From NCBI GenBank assembly GCA_025060505.1, contig JANXBU010000003.1:1-47123 (forward strand): a stretch of DNA of 47,123 bases. The letters run 5' to 3'. Positions 27,801-33,122 of this stretch are shown here, piece by piece. The first letter of the stretch is position 1. The number at the start of each line of letters is the position of its first letter. The translations under genes were made by a program, and so were the position numbers. The stretch is from Candidatus Calescibacterium sp. (GTDB lineage: Bacteria > Calescibacteriota > Calescibacteriia > Calescibacteriales > Calescibacteriaceae). Below the pieces are notes generated by a model. It ran no database searches, had not been told where the DNA came from, and saw nothing but the letters and a program-made list of their open reading frames with translations.

Positions 27801-28384
27801 ATGTGGGTTGGGAAAATATAGTGAAAGTGAAGTTTAGGTTAGATAGACTTGAACCTTTTGTTTGGATAGCTGGTGGCAACAGTGAAGTAGATAATAAACT
27901 AAACATGAGAGTTTTCCATTCAGATAAGAATCAGGTTGTGATTTTGAAGAAGAATGATAATTTAACTGATCCAAACGATATTTTGATATCATATTCAGTT
28001 GGGTATGGGGATGTAAAGTTAGAGAGAAACGGATCTTTAGAGAGAAACGGATCTTCTGGTAGCGGTGAGTGGAGCGAGTGGCAGAAAACAGATAGAATAA
28101 ATCTATCTCTACCAAGGGGTATATACAGATTGGCCATTCGTGCCAAAGACCTTGCGGGTAACGAATCTGAGTTCAGCGAAGTCATATACGTCAAAGGTGA
28201 TGAGGTTATGGGATGCCCAATTATAGGTTCTATAACTCAGGATGATGTGAAGATAGCTTTTGGTATGCTGAACGCTTTGATACCTATTAGTATTGTGATT
28301 TTTGCTATTTACATTATGAAAGCAATGAGGAACGGATCAAATACAAAAAACGGTAGGAAAGATACGGAACACCTACAAACTTAA
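21899..28384 (+). CDS. Giant cysteine-rich extracytoplasmic protein with nidogen-like motifs and a hydrophobic segment at each end, 2161 aa
   Basis: One uninterrupted frame encodes 2161 residues. A hydrophobic segment at 6-26 acts as signal or anchor, and a second at about 2122-2141 precedes a short basic tail. Two nidogen-like modules are visible near residues 751 and 888 (GFTFNFY...CISTNGYI and GFTFPFY...CIDSNGWL, each followed by IAPLWADLS/IAALWKDLS). Residues about 957-1140 are extremely rich in cysteine and glycine with irregular CxxC, CxxxC and CC spacings. An Asp/Asn-rich stretch (1165-1200, DKDNNGTADV, FDDDNDGNYYEDDD) looks calcium-binding. A second Cys cluster lies at 1238-1264. The rest is beta-rich. 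I infer a disulfide-stabilised surface or periplasm-spanning structure; its function is unknown. An exact 18-base tandem duplication near the 3' end encodes LERNGS twice. Confidence 0.85.
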   Translation: MSKRFFVYFLISFAIILSIVLALLTLKPKSIRAIGGISEEERLYITESFKGLQAKFYELVRAKGVKNITAQDIVQNMDERTLGILKKYYFDNGCPTGKTSSFEECVEKIIKDLRFIFETIGVSDRLLSQIDEGNRNPVSFICPINMNIKNEDECYREAAKQYMMLPILALMKDKELKERNWLYAPRIFGKELPSTQKLAVEGIGCGLTSGNLMNVSNFNQHFINVAFGKGAPYDIQSWFGADIVDTGAPGCNPPERDCGFEQNINTATGEFFGLFQWLSDQLEENLASSSLIQFVQGLLIGKGTCSSMAGVNMCLVVRDHTGTGGNQCYEDVNSNFQNNVINDGYIMYYNRAFVEVFPDPSAGYLTAIIALWAEADTANIDPWTSGFGTFIPSHNTIDSGNSRPSSEICFEARSCADGWTFGHGDTQFRAYVEGVLIRFRLQVVVQGSLVDVCPFSADLDILGSDVDHPVLGCLTDCVGAEPLLEGLGPQLEAGLDGFLHGNCPIPGAGPNITDANLSLCPKKPSAMPGSGPGGGNCNALLPACPAFSPGWNCCWNYTTGSMECNLGGGSGGCKHALLPIDLNELLITGRAFSISQFCGRPTSAQDPPSGHSHEDPSKCYPGPINVGLLSLPKRPWYGTLGCFSGEYDIGCYTYPHRALIMGTGCSISFDAGIRPRDLSKTCYPGFITRGIALGTDTGGFFPRPAFGIDNYSPFPFPNNALLTSRINSWVLSTITLAGGNVDNGYFQTAVGFTFNFYAAGYSDLCISTNGYITMPQTNTGECTDPNPDPIPSTTTPDPYIAPLWADLSGDNNDFLYYFVSLPPLFVPRTQQARPPGSWAPAGNNYPNVAIGWSGEPNYYHLAFNNTEGNICANGTNFNDYVYAYPLPGGFTFPFYDQTGNNYLCIDSNGWLAPRTGGCGGVGSAPSGAAIPNAAAPNGIIAALWKDLSPARQELRGGGDCDGRCPECEDGCQNPSCTTDGGTISWFCHSEQSVNCGWTYCPGGCTGCGANRWCRNFDTTNSDICCGPSGDCSGTCHQNGTCSGTCYTVPGCVPDSSGNYDVNCRVGPCDGDECGCNQRTSHCHGTCFLGVCTNCDTRCHSTGGASGCYSQDSCCFWRGGGWECACGSNQNCQGGCEADASLFDEEPQQRLFRVLGAGYVLIGSIDKDNNGTADVVDCPGADIANGLFDDDNDGNYYEDDDAAATNCQHIVVTWYKIPDLNAINDQGCGNNDNNDCSGTQEDCCSSDQCSGGACQTCGPCNSDNRALCRLRAAGILNPEPTYGGSGPCTNKNTAQVVLFSDGTIDINLENWTNTNILIDTDGPNGNACSFCGLCITGCNCDPETIPRPHYVGIENYAGTQGIGVPNPRPNTTYRFIRVGLASAVCGNSAVQTGQFTNCPDTLQPGVAPDRTCRVVRWDNYHVRGQAVCVDMYVLLYNVGTGVAPTQNYDIVFYMRDFKSPVPGVTDPDQQEQIARQTNFVRTVGVENAPGTLGQYGFIPPDGTGVVMRYSPAFLYYVGMGLSQDLLSDAAHMIYSSGLLCLAVNPGGVVTADADKFNDISAFLPFNLSEVQNLAYFFNSVRYLCDPDSKAEIRLYPTGISPASARTGTAWPSLLTPPAPASGTPIPNFPSQFAVQTFTDFTFLLPNYAAGFWCRQNNLGVGNPALFYKDGVPGTTTVQLFEGIGDWFLAADIEYFVQDPSTGWLSNPPSRITQVIDFFIDVKPQISNITWNASVPMVGRIGGISDILGDILSGYLQGMLRTRVSFPLNITDALHPVIKYIRPEGPDVTIDEFPNTTSWQLIESKYSWVVTMPDYLALYVGCVDFNQNGVVDPIVECRDYSILGPLDLGLILDLLGGGFLAPTYKNGDGTKPESHNALPLFEVIVGDKRCKAGQECYIDYEDAKRYFGDEVENYVQVVYGGVRKITFRRGKTIWKVPIPINSYSGDIRINTGIWLDGENELSFLVIDENNVGWENIVKVKFRLDRLEPFVWIAGGNSEVDNKLNMRVFHSDKNQVVILKKNDNLTDPNDILISYSVGYGDVKLERNGSLERNGSSGSGEWSEWQKTDRINLSLPRGIYRLAIRAKDLAGNESEFSEVIYVKGDEVMGCPIIGSITQDDVKIAFGMLNALIPISIVIFAIYIMKAMRNGSNTKNGRKDTEHLQT
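28019..28054 (+). repeat. Exact 18-base tandem duplication inside the giant gene
   Basis: The unit TTAGAGAGAAACGGATCT occurs twice with no mismatch, adding six in-frame residues (LERNGS). Perfect identity suggests a recent slippage event or an expandable linker. Confidence 0.9.
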
Positions 28385-28464
28385 GGTATATTTGCAGCTT
28401 TATTTGAACTACACAGAGATTCTAAGTTGTCTGGTAACACCTTTCTGATATACAAGATAGATGT

Positions 28465-28504
28465 AATGAATTTTTAATTGTTTCAATGAATTTTTTATTG
28501 TTTC
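28465..28504. repeat. Two 20-base tandem repeats between convergent genes
   Basis: AATGAATTTTTAATTGTTTC (28465-28484) is followed directly by a copy with one change (28485-28504), then a broken third start. It sits between the giant-protein gene and the secretin gene, which converge here. It may be slippage in AT-rich DNA. Confidence 0.7.
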
Positions 28505-28516
28505 AATAAATCGTTT

Positions 28517-30433
28517 CTAATACATTCCTTCTTCTTTTTTGATTTTTATATCCTCCTGAATTTTCTGTTCCATTATTTCTTCTATTTCTCCTTTTTTCCA
28601 TATGATTTTGGGGTTTATGAAAATAAGGAGATTAGATTTTTGACTTCTTGTTTGTGAGGAGCGGAAGAGAACGCCAATTACAGGAATATCTCCAAGTATT
28701 GGAACTTTTGCTCTTGCATAAGATTTTCTGGTCCTCATCAGACCACCGATTACTGCTACCTGGTTATCATCTATAAGTATTGAAGTTGATGCGGAACGTT
28801 TGATTGTAGCTATTCCAAGTTGCTGAACTGCAAGTCCAGTTGGAGCTTCTTCTGCTACATCTGAGATCTCTATGTTTATATCCATATAAATTCTCCTCTC
28901 TCCTTCTATTACTCTTGGTGTTATCTTTAGGATTATACCTACATCTTGTCTCTGTATTGTTATTGTTGGAACTGCTGCGCCGCCTGCTCCTGCTGCTGTT
29001 ATGATTTGACCTGTTGGAAATGGTATGTTTGTAGCTACCCTTATTTCTGACTCCTTGTTGTCAAGTGTAAGGAGCTGGGGGGTTGAAAGTATATCTACTG
29101 CTGTATCTGATGCGAAAGCGTTCAGAACAGCCGCAAGAGGTGGAACTGATATTTTCTGATCTCCAAGTGTAATTTCAACTGGCGGAAGGGAGAATCCAAA
29201 AAGAAGTCCAGATATTGTTGAGATTGTTCTCGGATCTATTATAGCAAATGGTAGGGGAGCCCCAACAGATTCTCCAAATATTCCTATACCTTCTCTGCCT
29301 TGAAATTTCACTTTGGTGCCCGCAAGAAAAGATAAACCGTATTGGTTGAGTCTTGAAGTTGAAACCTCCATTATTGCCGCTGAAACAAAAACCTGTCTCC
29401 TTTCTATGTCAATCTTTGAGATGATCTCCTTTATTTTCTCAAAATCCTGTGGTGAAGCTATTATAATCAGAGAGTTTGTAGATTTATCAGCTGCGATTCT
29501 AACAGGAGCTTGAACAACCTGTGCTTGCCCCGGAGCTCTTATTCCTCCTGCTCCTACTATGTTCTGCATTACAGATGCTACTTCCTCTGCTTTCGCATAA
29601 TTCAAATATATAACATTCACTTCTCCAACTTCAGATGGAATATCTATCTCAGATATTATCTTTTTTATATACTCTATATCTTCTTTCTCAGCGGCGATAA
29701 TTATTGAGTTTGTTCTTGGGTCAGATATAACTCTGGGTTGAGCTTCGGGAGGTCTTGTTGGTTTTCTCTGAGCCTGAATTATCTGTGTGATTATACCAAC
29801 TACATCTTGTGAGTTCGAATGCCTGAGTTTCACAAGCTCAATTGTAAATGTGAAAGGAATTCTATCTAGTTCTCTGACTATCTCTTGTATTCTCTGTATA
29901 TTTACTTTTGTATCAATTATTATTATAGTGTTTGTAGGTTGATAAACCTGCAAGAAAGCATTTCTCGAAAGAAAATTTCTGATTATGGCGGAGATCTGAT
30001 CTGCGTTAGAAAATATAGGCGTAATTATTGCAGTTGCATACTCTTCAGATGGAAGCAATTTTTTTTCCTTAACAATTTCTGTTGGACTCTGTCTTACCTC
30101 AGCAGCAGGAACTATTTTTACAATCTTTCCAACCTCAACCATCGCTAAATCATTTGCATACAGTATGGAATGAAAAATTTCCAGAGCTTCTCGTATTGTA
30201 ACCTTTCTTGGTGAAATTATTGTCACTCTTCCTCTTATTCTCTGATCAAGAAGATAGTTTTTTCCAGTCCAATCAGATATTATTCTTACAAGCTCAATTA
30301 TGTCCATATCGTTGAAGTTCATAGAGACAAGTTCTTCCATTCTTCGTTGTCCATTAGCATTTATCGGTAGCAGTGCGGTTGTAATCAATATAATTCCGCC
30401 TAAATATTTCACAGATTTTAGAAGTTTCAGCAT
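28517..30433 (-). CDS. gspD: Secretin, GspD/PulD family (type II secretion outer-membrane pore)
   Basis: With ATG 30433 the protein is 638 residues with a normal signal peptide (MLKLLKSVKYLGG...LLPINANG, cleavage near 28). A longer frame starting with TTG at 30478 overlaps the promoter and would spoil this signal. The N0 domain (VSMNFNDMDIIELVRIISDWTGKNYLLD) and the repeated N1-N3 ring-building modules (TNTIIIIDT, TNSIIIAAE, TNSLIIIAS) precede the secretin beta-barrel domain (about 350-610), with the VGIILKITPRV and SRSQKSNLLIFINP-type signatures. Secretins pass folded proteins or pili across the outer membrane. No other secretion-system gene is nearby. It converges on the giant exported protein, a possible client. 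Confidence 0.92.
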   Translation of the reverse strand: MLKLLKSVKYLGGIILITTALLPINANGQRRMEELVSMNFNDMDIIELVRIISDWTGKNYLLDQRIRGRVTIISPRKVTIREALEIFHSILYANDLAMVEVGKIVKIVPAAEVRQSPTEIVKEKKLLPSEEYATAIITPIFSNADQISAIIRNFLSRNAFLQVYQPTNTIIIIDTKVNIQRIQEIVRELDRIPFTFTIELVKLRHSNSQDVVGIITQIIQAQRKPTRPPEAQPRVISDPRTNSIIIAAEKEDIEYIKKIISEIDIPSEVGEVNVIYLNYAKAEEVASVMQNIVGAGGIRAPGQAQVVQAPVRIAADKSTNSLIIIASPQDFEKIKEIISKIDIERRQVFVSAAIMEVSTSRLNQYGLSFLAGTKVKFQGREGIGIFGESVGAPLPFAIIDPRTISTISGLLFGFSLPPVEITLGDQKISVPPLAAVLNAFASDTAVDILSTPQLLTLDNKESEIRVATNIPFPTGQIITAAGAGGAAVPTITIQRQDVGIILKITPRVIEGERRIYMDINIEISDVAEEAPTGLAVQQLGIATIKRSASTSILIDDNQVAVIGGLMRTRKSYARAKVPILGDIPVIGVLFRSSQTRSQKSNLLIFINPKIIWKKGEIEEIMEQKIQEDIKIKKEEGMY

Positions 30434-30469
30434 TACATTCGTATTTATTTTCTTATTATTTTTCTTATT

Positions 30470-30475
30470 ATTATA
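30470..30475 (-). promoter_or_regulatory. TATAAT -10 element for the secretin gene
   Basis: A perfect TATAAT on the minus strand lies 36 bases before ATG 30433. It overlaps the TTG codon at 30478, which argues against that TTG as the start. The leader would be about 30 bases, purine-rich, with no GGAGG. Confidence 0.45.
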
Positions 30476-30524
30476 CAATTCGGTTTTTCAGCCGTTTTTG
30501 ATGAGATTTTATTTTCAAAAAAAT

Positions 30525-30530
30525 TAAAAT
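30525..30530 (+). promoter_or_regulatory. -10 element, leaderless-type, for the second Rpn gene
   Basis: TAAAAT lies eight bases before ATG 30539 and no Shine-Dalgarno sequence is present. Confidence 0.35.
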
Positions 30531-30538
30531 TTGATTAG

Positions 30539-31456
30539 ATGGGGAGATATGATATATCATTCAAGGAGCTGATATTGGGAGCTGAAAGAGAGCTTCTGAA
30601 AATCTTTGGAATTGATGTTTCTGATATACAGATGCTGAACGTAGAGTTTCCATCTGTAAGAGAGAAAAGAGTAGATAAGGTATATCTATGCGTTATAGGT
30701 TCAAAAAGATTTATAATTCAGATAGAGTTTCAACTTTACTATGAAAAATATTTTACAATAAGGATGTTGGGATATTGGACTGATTTAAAATTCAGTTTTC
30801 TGGAGTACCCAATAATGCAAATTGTTCTGACCTGCGGTAAAAAGATAAGAGATTCAATTGAAGAGGAAATCAGAGTGATGTCAGGAGGTAATGAGGTTTT
30901 ATTCGGATACACTAAGTTCAAGTACACATTGGTAGATTTAAGTGATATACCGTTTAAGAGATATATGGAATCAGTTAATCCGAACATAAATTCATTTGGG
31001 ATTTTGAGTAAGGATTGTGATGTGAGGGAATTGATTAACAAGATACTTGAATATGAAATTGGTAAAGAACAAACTTTATCTTTGATAACTAAGATATACA
31101 TATTAAGCAAGCTGACAGGAAGAGATAAGGAGGTAGAGAGAGTAATGGAAGAGACGCAGAAGATAGACCTGATGGAATACGATCTTTTTAGGAAGGCGAT
31201 AGAGAAAGGAATGAAGGAGGGACTGGAGAAAGGGTTACAGAAAGGATTACAGAAGGGGTTACAAAAAGGAATGGAGTTGGCAAAGGAAGGAATAGAGGCA
31301 GCTCTGAGGGCAAAGTTTGGGAGCGCGGCATATAGATTGATAAGGAAGATCAGGAAGGTAAAAGATATACGGAAAATTCAAGAGATAGCAAGAAAAATTC
31401 CAAAGGCAAAGAATACAAGTGAAATAGAAAAAATTCTTGACTCACACAATTCATAG
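30539..31456 (+). CDS. Rpn-family recombination-promoting nuclease/putative transposase
   Basis: This complete 305-residue member has the PD-(D/E)XK-type fold signature: Asp46 in KRVDKVY, then Glu63-Phe-Gln65 in IQIEFQ, followed by the family motif TIRMLGYWTDLKF and a YPIMQIVL strand. The C-terminal tail has three tandem GLQK units within a longer charged repeat, then an AKFG helix. Rpn proteins are DNA nucleases that promote RecA-independent recombination and behave like mobile genes. It sits alone between the secretin and the aspartokinase genes, and ends 57 bases from the aspartokinase stop. No terminal inverted repeats were noticed. Confidence 0.82.
   Translation: MGRYDISFKELILGAERELLKIFGIDVSDIQMLNVEFPSVREKRVDKVYLCVIGSKRFIIQIEFQLYYEKYFTIRMLGYWTDLKFSFLEYPIMQIVLTCGKKIRDSIEEEIRVMSGGNEVLFGYTKFKYTLVDLSDIPFKRYMESVNPNINSFGILSKDCDVRELINKILEYEIGKEQTLSLITKIYILSKLTGRDKEVERVMEETQKIDLMEYDLFRKAIEKGMKEGLEKGLQKGLQKGLQKGMELAKEGIEAALRAKFGSAAYRLIRKIRKVKDIRKIQEIARKIPKAKNTSEIEKILDSHNS
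31229..31264 (+). repeat. Three 12-base tandem units encoding GLQK repeats
   Basis: Three near-identical 12-base units (AAAGGGTTACAG and variants with one or two changes) encode three consecutive KGLQ steps in the Rpn C-terminal tail. Their number may vary between copies of the gene. Confidence 0.8.
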
Positions 31457-31513
31457 CTTTATCTGAATTCTTAGCCATTTGGAATTATGTGTATGTATTT
31501 GTGTTTTTCAATG

Positions 31514-32284
31514 TTAAATTGGGGTTTCAGATATTTTGTTTATATCGGATGCAACAATTGTTCCGGTTTCATCTGAGAAAGTACTTCTGACATGGATAGG
31601 TAGGTTAAATCTTGCGGCGATCTCTACGCTTCTTATTTGCAGAACCTTTGCTCCAAGTGAAGCGAGTTCTACCATCTCTTCATAAGATATGAAATTGATT
31701 TTTCTTGCGGATGAAACTAGATTGGGGTCAGTTGTGAAGACTCCCGGAACATCTGTATATATTTCGCAGACCTTAGCTTTCAGTGCCGCTGCTATTGCTA
31801 CTGCTGTTGTATCTGATCCACCTCTTCCAAGGGTTGTTATTCTCCCATCTGGGGTGACACCTTGAAAACCCGCTATTACTGGAACTATTTTCTGTTGTAT
31901 ATCTGAAAGTAGTTTTTCTGTTTCTATCTTGATTATCCTTGCGTTTGTGTAGTTGCTATCTGTGATTATTCTTATCTGGTGTCCAAGATACGATTTCGAT
32001 TTTATACCCATCTCACGCAGTATCATGGAAAATATGGCGCATGATACTTGCTCTCCTGTTGAAACAAGTACATCCATTTCATCATCATATGTGCTTTTGA
32101 CTGCGGATCTTCCAAGATTTATCAGTTTATCTGTCTCTCCTGCCATTGCCGAAACTACCACAGCAACACCGAGTCCCTTACTATAAGCTCTCTTGACATG
32201 CTCTGCGGCTCTTCTCATCCTTTCAAAGTTTGCAACAGATGTTCCTCCAAATTTCTGAACTATTATGTCATCTTTGCCCCTCAT
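31514..32284 (-). CDS. lysC: Aspartokinase, catalytic domain only (no ACT domains)
   Basis: This is the amino-acid kinase domain of aspartokinase, which phosphorylates aspartate at the start of the lysine/threonine/methionine pathway. KFGGTSV is at residues 11-17, [16 protein letters not shown] near 154 and [15 protein letters not shown] near 176. The protein ends at residue 256, right after the kinase domain. Monofunctional aspartokinases normally continue for some 150 residues with two ACT domains that mediate feedback inhibition. Only 57 bases separate its stop from the convergent Rpn gene, so no ACT part is hidden nearby. It may be a naturally unregulated form or a truncation linked to arrival of the Rpn gene. 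It starts three bases after the PqqD-like gene. Confidence 0.9.
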   Translation of the reverse strand: MRGKDDIIVQKFGGTSVANFERMRRAAEHVKRAYSKGLGVAVVVSAMAGETDKLINLGRSAVKSTYDDEMDVLVSTGEQVSCAIFSMILREMGIKSKSYLGHQIRIITDSNYTNARIIKIETEKLLSDIQQKIVPVIAGFQGVTPDGRITTLGRGGSDTTAVAIAAALKAKVCEIYTDVPGVFTTDPNLVSSARKINFISYEEMVELASLGAKVLQIRSVEIAARFNLPIHVRSTFSDETGTIVASDINKISETPI

Positions 32285-32287
32285 GTT

Positions 32288-32575
32288 TTATTTGTTCAAA
32301 GTAGTTATAATGCCTAATCTTGAAAGTTCTTCCAGAAACTTTTCAATGTCTTTCTGAACTTCTTCAACTTTTTGTTTTCTTATTTTTGCGATCTCTTTGC
32401 ATATTTGATGTAATGGTATCTTATCTATATATTTCCATATAGTTGCTCCCTCTTCGTTGAATTCATAGATTTTTTTGTCTTTTAGAACAATTATTTTATC
32501 TCCGAGTTTCTTCTCAAAATCAACATTTTTTTTGATCTTTGTTTTTTGCAGTTTTTTTCTTACACTTTGGCTCAT
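32288..32575 (-). CDS. PqqD-family protein (RiPP-recognition-element-like), 95 aa
   Basis: A 95-residue protein with a basic N-terminus of about 22 residues and then the PqqD fold pattern: a beta strand (IIVLKDKKIYEFN), NEEGATIWKYID (residues 40-51), and two helices ending in EFLEEL-like FLEELSRLGII. PqqD proteins are peptide chaperones that hand precursor peptides to radical SAM/SPASM enzymes, although stand-alone members of unknown role are common. Its immediate neighbours (nuoA upstream, aspartokinase three bases downstream) give no peptide context. Four radical SAM/SPASM-type genes are 12-20 kb away in this window. No precursor peptide was recognised. Confidence 0.75.
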   Translation of the reverse strand: MSQSVRKKLQKTKIKKNVDFEKKLGDKIIVLKDKKIYEFNEEGATIWKYIDKIPLHQICKEIAKIRKQKVEEVQKDIEKFLEELSRLGIITTLNK

Positions 32576-32602
32576 TTGTTAATCTTTACCTTTTTGTTTC
32601 GC

Positions 32603-32962
32603 CTATATTTTCTGTTTCAGTGCAACTTCTCTTATATAAAGATAACCGAAGAAAAGAACGAGTAAAAAGAACAAAACTTCTGCAATTCCTACGATCCCAA
32701 GCTCTTTTACAATAGGTATATAAGGAATAAGTAGGGCGACTTCTATGTCAAATATAAGGAAAGCGAGTGCAAACACATAGAATTTTACAGGCAGTCTTCC
32801 GCGGGCATCATGAAAAGGTATCATTCCGCTTTCAAAAGGTAGAAACTTTTGTGGGGGGCTTTCTTTCGGCTTTTCAGACAAAATAAGATGTATAAGGATG
32901 ATTCCAAGACCTATGACTGATGCTAGTACAAAGTAAATAGCTACATAAAATACCTTTTCCAT
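32603..32962 (-). CDS. nuoA: NADH-quinone oxidoreductase subunit A
   Basis: This 119-residue subunit has three transmembrane helices (about 5-27, 62-82, 88-110). The conserved loop LPFESGMIPFHDARGRLPVKFY and FDIEVALL are diagnostic for NuoA/ND3 of complex I. It takes part in the quinone/proton-coupling junction of the membrane arm. In most genomes nuoA is followed by nuoB; here it is followed by a PqqD-like gene, so the rest of complex I must lie elsewhere. The start lies 160 bases from the divergent cheA gene. Confidence 0.92.
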   Translation of the reverse strand: MEKVFYVAIYFVLASVIGLGIILIHLILSEKPKESPPQKFLPFESGMIPFHDARGRLPVKFYVFALAFLIFDIEVALLIPYIPIVKELGIVGIAEVLFFLLVLFFGYLYIREVALKQKI

Positions 32963-33122
32963 AGCATTTGTAATAAATATTGAAAAAAGTCTTTTGAAAT
33001 TTTCAAGAAGACAGAAAACTCTGTACTTATTGATTTAAACTGATTATATGATTAAAATAAATAGTAAAATCTTACATTTAAGTTACCTTACTTGTTAGAG
33101 ATAAAATTGTTAGATGTAAAAT

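Noticed and set aside
28465-28504. Tandem 20-base repeats as a possible CRISPR remnant
   Set aside because: There are no spacers between units, only two copies and no cas genes; simple tandem duplication explains it.
30434-30478. TTG start giving 15 extra residues on the secretin
   Set aside because: The codon overlaps a TATAAT and the Asn/Lys-rich extension would precede an otherwise normal signal peptide.
31457-31513. Hidden ACT domain of aspartokinase after a frameshift
   Set aside because: Only 57 bases remain before the convergent Rpn gene, far too short, and no ACT-like reading was seen in it.
32822-32832. NuoA has Ser rather than Cys in the conserved FE(C/S)G loop
   Set aside because: E. 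coli NuoA also reads FESG at this place, so the substitution is ordinary.
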